DNA of 64,000 nucleotides from Enhydrobacter aerosaccus (lineage in GTDB: Bacteria; Pseudomonadota; Alphaproteobacteria; Reyranellales; Reyranellaceae), in contig CAIKZO010000028.1 in the NCBI GenBank assembly GCA_903832005.1, forward strand, positions 124,001 through 188,000. Direction: 5' to 3'. Below the pieces are notes generated by a model that saw only the letters and a list, made by a program, of their open reading frames with translations, was not told the DNA's origin and made no database searches. Of the stretch, positions 58,271-64,000 are shown in pieces; within the stretch, counting starts at the first letter, position 1; each line of letters opens with the position of its first letter. The position numbers and the translations under genes are program-made.

Positions 58271-58398
58271 TGACGTTCCCTTCTCCCGCCGCTCGAGCAG
58301 CCGGATTTGCTTCCCGCCACTCTAGGGTCCGGGTCTGGGCAAGGCAACGCAAGCGGGGAGCGGCAGCTCCCGTCGGCAAGTCCTGTCGGCAAGGTCCT

Positions 58399-59754
58399 TC
58401 AGGTAACGACGGGTCGCGGCAGCCCGAGGTTTTCACGCAAGGTCGTGCCGGCATAATCCTGGTGGAACAGGCCGCGCCGCTGCAGTTCGGGCACGACCAG
58501 GCGGCCGAAATCCTCGTAGGCGCCGGGCCGATGTGTCGCCGACAGAACGAAGCCGTCGCACACTTCCGTCAGGAAGAAATCCTCCATCTGGTCGGCCACA
58601 TCCTTGGGCGTGCCGCAGAAGACCACCGATTCGTTCAGCGTGCCGCGCTTGCTGAAGTCGATGAAATCCTGCGGCGTCGGATTGGTCTTGCCGCTGCCCT
58701 TCACCACGCGCTCCTTCAGCCCGAGATTGATGCCGACGGCCGCCATCTGCGTATCGCTGAGCGGTTGGTCGAGCGTGACTTGGCCGAAATCGAAATTCGT
58801 CACTTCGGCGATCAAGGTCAGGCTGTCGGCCGGCGCCGCCGTCGCTTCGATCACCGCCCGCTTCTCTTCGGCGATCGCCCGCGTCTCGCCGACGACCGCA
58901 TAAACGGCGGGCGCCATCTTGACCAGGTTGGGATCGCGGCCGGCGTTGGAGACGGCGTCCTTGAAGGTCCGGTAGATCTGGCGACCGGCCTCGGCCGATT
59001 TCATCGAGGCGAAGATCAGCTCGCCCCATTTCGCGGCGAAGGCCGTGCCGCGGCCGCTCTGACCCGCCTGCATGATCACGGGATGGCCCTGCGGCGACCG
59101 CGGTACGGTGAACGGCCCGCGCGAGCGGAACCATTTGCCGTTGAAGTCGAGTCGCCGAACCTTCTCGGGATGGGCGAACAGGCCGCTCACCGGATCGACC
59201 ACCAGCGCGTCGTCGGCCCAGGTTGCCCAATGGCCCAGCACGCATTCGATGAACTCGTCGGCACGGTCGTAGCGCAGGTCGTGCTCGAGATGCTCCTTCT
59301 GGCCGAAGTTGGCGGCTTCCGAATCGTTCAGCGAGGTCACGACGTTCCAGGCGGCGCGGCCACCGATCATCAAGTCGAGGGTCGCGAAGACGCGCGCGAC
59401 ATGGAACGGCTCGTAGTAAGTCGTCGAATAGGTACCGCCCAGGCCAAGCTTGCTGGTCGCCAGGCCCATCGCGGTCAGGATGGGAATGAGGTCCATCTTC
59501 ACGGCCCGGATGCCATGACGCACGGTCTCCGCATGATCGCCGCCGAGACTGTCCGGCATCGCCAGGCGGTCATCGAAGAAAGCGAGGTGGAATTTGCTTT
59601 CCTCGAGCGACCGCGCGATGCGCTGGTAGTGCGCCGCCGACATGAAATCCTGCTGCGTTGCGGGATGACGCCACGACCCCGGCAAGTTGCTGCAGTTCTG
59701 GGCCTGCAGGAAGGCGATCATCGCCATGCCGCCGCGTTTCAAGGTCCCGGTCAT
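58399..59754 (-). CDS. NtaA/SnaA/DszA-family FMN-dependent monooxygenase
   Basis: This 451-residue luciferase-like flavin monooxygenase uses FMNH2 supplied by a separate reductase. Visible are the family opening MIAFLQAQNCSNLPGSWRHPATQQDFMSAAHYQRIARSLEESKFHLAFFDDRLAMPD, LGLGGTYSTTYYEPFHVARVFATLDLMIGGRAAWNVVTSLNDSEAANFG, RYDRADEFIECVLGHWATW and QGHPVIMQAGQSGRGTAFAAKWGELIF. Family members attack nitrilotriacetate, EDTA, alkylsulfonates or dibenzothiophene sulfone. The substrate cannot be read here. A GGAGGGG lies before the ATG at 59754. No flavin reductase gene is adjacent. Confidence 0.9.
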   Translation of the reverse strand: MTGTLKRGGMAMIAFLQAQNCSNLPGSWRHPATQQDFMSAAHYQRIARSLEESKFHLAFFDDRLAMPDSLGGDHAETVRHGIRAVKMDLIPILTAMGLATSKLGLGGTYSTTYYEPFHVARVFATLDLMIGGRAAWNVVTSLNDSEAANFGQKEHLEHDLRYDRADEFIECVLGHWATWADDALVVDPVSGLFAHPEKVRRLDFNGKWFRSRGPFTVPRSPQGHPVIMQAGQSGRGTAFAAKWGELIFASMKSAEAGRQIYRTFKDAVSNAGRDPNLVKMAPAVYAVVGETRAIAEEKRAVIEATAAPADSLTLIAEVTNFDFGQVTLDQPLSDTQMAAVGINLGLKERVVKGSGKTNPTPQDFIDFSKRGTLNESVVFCGTPKDVADQMEDFFLTEVCDGFVLSATHRPGAYEDFGRLVVPELQRRGLFHQDYAGTTLRENLGLPRPVVT

Positions 59755-59917
59755 TGTCCCCTCCTGTCGCGCACTTTCACGAACTGCATAAGGGACCTCG
59801 GGCCGCCAAGCGACAATTCGAAACCGGCTATGGATTGTTCGGGGGCGGCAATGGGCCAAAGTACCCTCCGCGCCCGACTTATCGGCGCGGGCTATGAGCG
59901 GTTAGCCGCGATCCATT

Positions 59918-59940
59918 CCCCAGTCTCTCGGTGTCTGGGG
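59918..59940 (+). promoter_or_regulatory. Hairpin pairing the CoA-lyase ribosome binding site
   Basis: CCCCAG (59918-59923) can pair with CTGGGG (59935-59940), the only purine-rich sequence before the ATG at 59947. If formed in mRNA it would hide the ribosome binding site. A second hairpin, with one bulged C (59868-59890), lies upstream. The rest of the 192-nt divergent region shows nothing specific. Confidence 0.35.
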
Positions 59941-59946
59941 CATAAA

Positions 59947-60894
59947 ATGCGTCAATTGCCGCGCGCGGCGCGGCGGCTGGAGGCAAGTTTGGACGGATCT
60001 CCCTGTTGCATCCTGAGCGTGCCGGCGAACCGGCCGGCTTTTTTTGCGAAGGCCATCGGCTGCCGTGCCGATACGCTGATGCTCGACCTCGAGGACGCGG
60101 TCTTCCCGGACCAGAAAGAGCAGGCGCGCCAGCAGGCGATCGCCGCGCTGACCGATCTCGACTGGGGCCGCAAGCGCATGCTGGTGCGCGTCAACGCGCT
60201 CGATACGCAATGGGGCGTCGACGACCTCACCTCCCTCGCCACGATCCATCGCCTCGATGGATTCATGGTGCCGAAGGTCGAGACCGCCGGTGATATGGAA
60301 GCGCTGCGGCGGCTGATCGAACGGCCGTTGGCCGGTCGGGAGCAACCGCCCGAGCTGCACATCCTGATCGAGACGGCGTTAGGCGTGGCCAATGTCGAGG
60401 CCATCCTCGGTGCCAGTACGAAGCTTCGTTCGGTCACCTTCGGGTCCGGCGACTATGCCCGCAGCGTTTCGGACTGGTCGGGCTTCACCGGCCAGGGTCA
60501 GGGCCAGGGCGCGGGACGTGCGACGCCGCCGTTGCAGCTTTGGGCCAAGGCCCGTGTCGCCAATGCGGCATATGCCTATGGCGTCACGCCGATCGACGGC
60601 CCCAGCGCGCAGATCAGCGACAGTGCCGCCGCCCGGCGCGCCGCGGAGGAAAGCCGCGACGGTGGCTTCCTGGGCAAGTGGGCAATCCATCCGACGCAAG
60701 TGCCCGACATCCGGGACTTGTTCGCGCCGTCTCCCGAAGCAGTCGCGTGGGCCAAACGCGCGCTGGTCGTGCTCGACGAGGTCGAGGCAAGTGGCGCGGG
60801 TGCGGCCAAGCTCGATGGACGTTTACTGGAAGCCGCCCACCGCGGGATCGCCTTGCGTATCCTGGCCGAGGCCAAAAGCATGGAGGAACAATAA
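59947..60894 (+). CDS. CoA-ester lyase (HpcH/HpaI aldolase / citrate lyase beta-like)
   Basis: The protein has 315 residues in a TIM-barrel fold that cleaves or hydrolyses (S)-malyl-, citramalyl- or related CoA esters with Mg. Motifs are SPCCILSVPANRPAFFAKAIGCRADTLMLDLEDAVFPDQKEQAR (catalytic LEDAV), MLVRVNALDTQWGVDDL, FMVPKVETAGD, LHILIETALGVANVEAIL, SVTFGSGDYARSVS and GFLGKWAIHPTQV. A Gly/Gln run (GQGQGQGAG) forms an unusual flexible loop after the metal site. The ATG at 59947 was chosen; no better start lies nearby. It is followed after one base by a CoA-transferase gene, so the two probably act in one acyl-CoA pathway. Confidence 0.88.
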   Translation: MRQLPRAARRLEASLDGSPCCILSVPANRPAFFAKAIGCRADTLMLDLEDAVFPDQKEQARQQAIAALTDLDWGRKRMLVRVNALDTQWGVDDLTSLATIHRLDGFMVPKVETAGDMEALRRLIERPLAGREQPPELHILIETALGVANVEAILGASTKLRSVTFGSGDYARSVSDWSGFTGQGQGQGAGRATPPLQLWAKARVANAAYAYGVTPIDGPSAQISDSAAARRAAEESRDGGFLGKWAIHPTQVPDIRDLFAPSPEAVAWAKRALVVLDEVEASGAGAAKLDGRLLEAAHRGIALRILAEAKSMEEQ

Positions 60895-60895
60895 C

Positions 60896-62110
60896 ATGAC
60901 CGATCCCGATACTTCTTTGCCACTGCCGCTGGCGGGTGCCCGCGTCATCGACATCGCGACCATGCTCGCGGGTCCGTTCTGCGCGACCACGCTCGGCGAA
61001 TTCGGCGCCGAGGTAATCAAGGTCGAGATGCCGGGCGCGGGCGAAGGCACGCGCTACAGCGGCACGATGACCGGCGCCGGCTCGTCGCTGATGTGGTTGA
61101 GCGAATCGCGCAACAAGAAGAGCATCACGCTCGACCTGCGCACGCCCGACGGCGTCGAGGTCTTCAAGAAGCTGGTGAAGACGGCCGACATCGTGGTCGA
61201 GAATTTCCGCCCGGGCACGCTCGAGAAATGGGGCCTGGGGTACGACGTGCTGAAGTCTGTGAAGCCCGATCTCATCCTCGTGCGCGTCTCGGCCTACGGC
61301 CAGACCGGTCCATACCGCCAACGCCCGGGTTTCGCGCGCATCGCCCATGCGTTCGCCGGCCTCAGCTATCTTGCCGGTGAGCCCGGCCAGCGGCCGGTCA
61401 TTCCTGGCTCGACGTCGCTCGCCGATTACATTTCGGGTCTCTACTCGGCGCTGGGCGCGCTGCTCGCCTACATCTCGCGCGATAAGACCGGCCAGGGACA
61501 GATGGTCGATGTCGGCCTGTACGAAGGCATCCTGCGCATGATGGACGACATGATCCCGCGCTATGCCAAGACCGGTTATGTCCGCGAGCGTATGGGCGCC
61601 GACACGGTCAACCACGTCCCGCACAGCCACTACAAGACGAGCGACGACCAATGGATCGCGCTGGCCTGCACCAACGACCGCATGTGGGAGCGCTTCTGCG
61701 GCGTGATGAAGCGCCCGGACCTCATCGAGCCCGACCGCCTCGCGACGATGAACCAGCGCATCGCCGCGCGCGACGAGGTCAACGAGATCGTCTCGACCTT
61801 CATCGCGACGTTGGATCGCGACGCCTTCCTTGCGCTTTGCATGGAACACGAAGTCCCGGCCGGCCCGATCAACAGTGTCGCCGAGATCTTCCGCGACCCG
61901 CAGATCGAAGCGCGCGGCAACCTGCTGAAGGTCGACGTACCCGGCGAAGGCCCCGTCACCGTGCCGAACGTCGTGCCGCGCTTGACCGGCACGCCGGGAA
62001 GCGTGCGCACGCTCGGACCCTCGGTGGGCCAGCACAATGACGAAATCTATGGTGAACTGGGTCTCGGCGAGGCGGACCGCGCCAGGCTGCGCGAGAAAAA
62101 GATCATCTGA
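60896..62110 (+). CDS. CaiB/BaiF-family (class III) CoA-transferase
   Basis: The protein has 404 residues. Class III CoA-transferases move CoA between carboxylic acids through an aspartyl intermediate. Conserved blocks are LAGARVIDIATMLAGPFCATTLGEFGAEVIKVEMPGAGEGTR, SRNKKSITLDLRTPDGVEVFKKLVKTADIVVENFRPGTLEKWGLGYDVL, SAYGQTGPYRQRPGFARIAHAFAGL, the catalytic Asp region MVDVGLYEGILRMMDD, and EVPAGPINSVAEIFRDPQIEARGNL. GGAGG precedes the ATG, overlapping the end of the CoA-lyase gene, so translation is closely linked. Together with the lyase it suggests activation and cleavage of a branched or dicarboxylic acid; the acid is unknown. Confidence 0.92.
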   Translation: MTDPDTSLPLPLAGARVIDIATMLAGPFCATTLGEFGAEVIKVEMPGAGEGTRYSGTMTGAGSSLMWLSESRNKKSITLDLRTPDGVEVFKKLVKTADIVVENFRPGTLEKWGLGYDVLKSVKPDLILVRVSAYGQTGPYRQRPGFARIAHAFAGLSYLAGEPGQRPVIPGSTSLADYISGLYSALGALLAYISRDKTGQGQMVDVGLYEGILRMMDDMIPRYAKTGYVRERMGADTVNHVPHSHYKTSDDQWIALACTNDRMWERFCGVMKRPDLIEPDRLATMNQRIAARDEVNEIVSTFIATLDRDAFLALCMEHEVPAGPINSVAEIFRDPQIEARGNLLKVDVPGEGPVTVPNVVPRLTGTPGSVRTLGPSVGQHNDEIYGELGLGEADRARLREKKII

Positions 62111-62125
62111 ACGCGGCGGAAGCCG

Positions 62126-63637
62126 TCAGTGTCCCGCCATCGCCCGGCCGATGGCGCCGACATCGGCGGTGGCCGACGGGGTCTCGAGCGCGAGCTTGCC
62201 GTCGAACATCACCACGATCCGGTCGGAGAGCTGCAGGATCTCATCGAGATCCTCGCTGACCAGCAAGACGGCGGCACCCCGATTACGTGCCTGAACGAGG
62301 CGGGCGCGGATTTCCGCCACCGCCGCGAAGTCGAGGCCGAAGCAGGGATTGGCGACGATCACGAGATCGCCTTCGCTCGACAGTTCGCGCGCCAGCACGG
62401 CGCGTTGCACGTTGCCGCCGGAGAGACCCTTGATGGCCGCGTCCGGTCCGGGCGTCTTCACCTTGTAGGCCTCGATCAGTTTGCGCGCCATGTCGCGCAT
62501 CGGACTGCGCTTGAGGCGAATACCGTCGGGTGAGGACGGCGGCTGGTCGAACGACCGCAGCGCCATATTCTCGGCCACCGACATGTCGGCGACGCAGGCG
62601 TTGCGCAACGGCTCCTCGGGTAGGCAGGCAATCTTGTGCCGGATCATTTCCGCGCGCGTCGCCGTATAAGGCGCGCCGTGGACCCGGATCTCGCCGGATT
62701 GCTTGTGGCGCTGGCCGGCGAGAGTCTCGACCAGTTCGCGCTGGCCGTTGCCTGATACGCCCGCGACTCCCACGATCTCGCCGGCGCGAATCTCCAGCGA
62801 CAGGTCCTCGACCGCGAGCTGGCCGACATTGTCGGCGACGCTGAGGCCGTCGAGCTTCAGCACGGCCTTGCCGACCGCATGCTGCTCGCGTTCGACCACG
62901 GCGCGCGTCTCGCGGCGGCCGACCATCATCTCGGCCATCGTGTCGTTGTCGAGCTCGGACGTCGGCTGCGTGCCCACCAGCTTGCCGCGCCGCAGCACCG
63001 TCACCGTGTCGCAGAAGGCATTCACTTCGCGGAACTTGTGGGTGATGGTGACGATCGTGACCAGCTTCTGCTCGGTCATCTTCTTCAGCGTCGACAGCAC
63101 CTCGTCAGCCTCGTCGGGTGTAAGCACCGACGTCGGCTCGTCGAGGATCAGCAGGTTTCGCTTGAGGTAAAGCTGGCGCAGGATCTCGGCCTTCTGCTTC
63201 TGCCCGGCCGCCAAGTCGCCGACCGGCAGATCGACCGGCACGGCAAACGGCGTGGTCGAGAAGAAGTCGTTCAGCACCTTTCGCTCGCTGGCCCAGTCGA
63301 TCACCGCCGGCAGGTCGCCGCGCGACAGCACGAAATTCTCCAGCACCGTCATGTTCGGCACCAAAGTGAAGTGCTGGTAGACCATGCCCAGTCCCAGCTC
63401 GTGGGCCTGGCGCGGATGATCGATGACGACCTGCTGATTGTTCAGCAGTATCTGGCCTTCGTCTGCGGCGTAATAGCCCATGGCGCATTTCACCAGGGTG
63501 CTCTTGCCCGCGCCGTTCTCGCCCAGCAGCGCATGGAAAGCGCCCGCCTTCACTTTCACCGAGACGTCGTCGAGCGCCGCCATGGCGCCGAAGCGCTTGG
63601 TGAAGCCGATTAGCTCGATGGACGGCGCGCCGCTCAC
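62126..63637 (-). CDS. Double-ATPase ABC transporter subunit (BMP/nucleoside-type importer)
   Basis: This 503-residue protein contains two fused ATP-binding cassettes, as in sugar and nucleoside importers. Cassette 1 has Walker [19 protein letters not shown], a Q-loop [16 protein letters not shown], signature [18 protein letters not shown] and Walker [12 protein letters not shown]. Cassette 2 has the degenerate Walker [15 protein letters not shown], signature [15 protein letters not shown] and Walker [14 protein letters not shown], with Asn where Asp/Glu is usual (normal for this family). The [16 protein letters not shown] form is typical of YufO/NupO-like BMP-family importers. GTG at 63637 overlaps the isochorismatase stop. 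Permease genes are expected outside or elsewhere. Confidence 0.9.
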   Translation of the reverse strand: MSGAPSIELIGFTKRFGAMAALDDVSVKVKAGAFHALLGENGAGKSTLVKCAMGYYAADEGQILLNNQQVVIDHPRQAHELGLGMVYQHFTLVPNMTVLENFVLSRGDLPAVIDWASERKVLNDFFSTTPFAVPVDLPVGDLAAGQKQKAEILRQLYLKRNLLILDEPTSVLTPDEADEVLSTLKKMTEQKLVTIVTITHKFREVNAFCDTVTVLRRGKLVGTQPTSELDNDTMAEMMVGRRETRAVVEREQHAVGKAVLKLDGLSVADNVGQLAVEDLSLEIRAGEIVGVAGVSGNGQRELVETLAGQRHKQSGEIRVHGAPYTATRAEMIRHKIACLPEEPLRNACVADMSVAENMALRSFDQPPSSPDGIRLKRSPMRDMARKLIEAYKVKTPGPDAAIKGLSGGNVQRAVLARELSSEGDLVIVANPCFGLDFAAVAEIRARLVQARNRGAAVLLVSEDLDEILQLSDRIVVMFDGKLALETPSATADVGAIGRAMAGH

Positions 63638-64000
63638 GCAATCGCCTTGATGACGGCGGCCGAATTGGCGACGGCGCCGAACACGCCGCCCTGCATCTCG
63701 ACCATCTTCAGGGCGGCGAGATGATTGCCCGGGTCCGTGGCGCCGGTGCAGTCCTCGAGGATCAGGCATTCGAAGCCGCGATCGTTGGCTTCGCGCATGG
63801 TCGTGTGCACGCAGACGTCGGTCGTGATGCCGGTCAGCGTCAGATTGTCGATGCCGCGCGTGCGCAGCATCAACTCGAGGTCGGTGGCGCAGAACGAGCC
63901 CTTGCCCGGCTTGTCGATGATCGGCTCTCCCGCGACCGGCGCGAGATCGGGAATGATCTCCCAGCCCGGCTCGCCACGCACCAGGATGCGCCCGCACGGA
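63634..64000 (-). CDS. Isochorismatase-like cysteine hydrolase (5' truncated by window end)
   Basis: The frame is open at the window edge. About 121 residues are visible, starting [18 protein letters not shown]. The catalytic Cys lies in [48 protein letters not shown], and the Lys region is [22 protein letters not shown], together giving the Asp-Lys-Cys-type active site of the isochorismatase superfamily (the Asp would be upstream). Relatives hydrolyse biuret, ureidoacrylate or nicotinamide. Co-translation with a BMP/nucleoside-type importer ATPase suggests an N-containing heterocycle or urea-derived substrate, which is inference. Confidence 0.85.
   Translation of the reverse strand, partial: PCGRILVRGEPGWEIIPDLAPVAGEPIIDKPGKGSFCATDLELMLRTRGIDNLTLTGITTDVCVHTTMREANDRGFECLILEDCTGATDPGNHLAALKMVEMQGGVFGAVANSAAVIKAIA

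Overview
This is a 64 kb piece of a GC-rich alphaproteobacterial chromosome. The lineage is suggested by the mnmG-rsmG-parA-parB block, the DUF3576-leuS and Tim44-mltA pairs, two EcfG-type promoter matches, an Irr/ICE-type operator before katG, and an encapsulated ferritin like that of Rhodospirillum rubrum. A Rhodospirillales or Reyranella-like soil organism fits the many uptake and catabolic genes, but this is inference. I saw no rRNA, tRNA, CRISPR array, prophage or intact insertion sequence.

Region by region. 1-2.5 kb: the 3' end of a periplasmic binding protein gene, a small helix-hairpin-helix protein, and mnmE. 2.5-6.3 kb (minus): a PaoABC-type molybdenum aldehyde oxidoreductase. 6.3-11.9 kb: a tightly coupled katE-ligD-ku run joining a catalase to two-component NHEJ repair. 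11.9-12.7 kb: an ArsR repressor with an SRPBCC protein. 12.9-18.4 kb: a complete dipeptide/oligopeptide-type ABC importer, followed by a PhzF isomerase and a convergent amidohydrolase. 20.7-21.4 kb: a cysteine-rich secreted protein and a small membrane protein. 21.6-26.1 kb: mnmG, rsmG, parA and parB, with two perfect parS sites inside the mnmG and rsmG coding sequences and large palindromic repeats at two junctions.

26.1-33 kb: accessory and signalling genes: a 1255-residue hybrid histidine kinase, a small secreted protein, an OmpR-type regulator, and the most distinctive system of the window, an encapsulin nanocompartment operon (EncFtn cargo plus shell) with a perfect EcfG-type promoter match. 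33-43.2 kb: two TPR/GT41 (O-GlcNAc-transferase-like) proteins flanking holA, then leuS, a DUF3576 lipoprotein and a highly expressed porin. The lptE gene usually found between leuS and holA is absent there, and a GT41 gene occupies the place. 43.3-49.3 kb: a lutABC lactate-oxidation operon with a trailing methyltransferase, divergent from katG across an ICE-like palindrome.

49.3-55.8 kb: a secreted protein of unknown function, mltA and Tim44, an adenylate cyclase with a methyltransferase, an MBL hydrolase and hspQ. 55.9-64 kb: catabolic genes: an MFS transporter, a LysR regulator, an FMN monooxygenase, a CoA-ester lyase, a CaiB/BaiF CoA-transferase, a BMP/nucleoside-type ABC ATPase and the end of an isochorismatase-like hydrolase.

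Oxidative and iron stress recurs: two catalases, ferritin encapsulation, NHEJ, an ICE-like operator and general-stress promoter matches. All family names come from recognising motifs by eye. No database search was possible.
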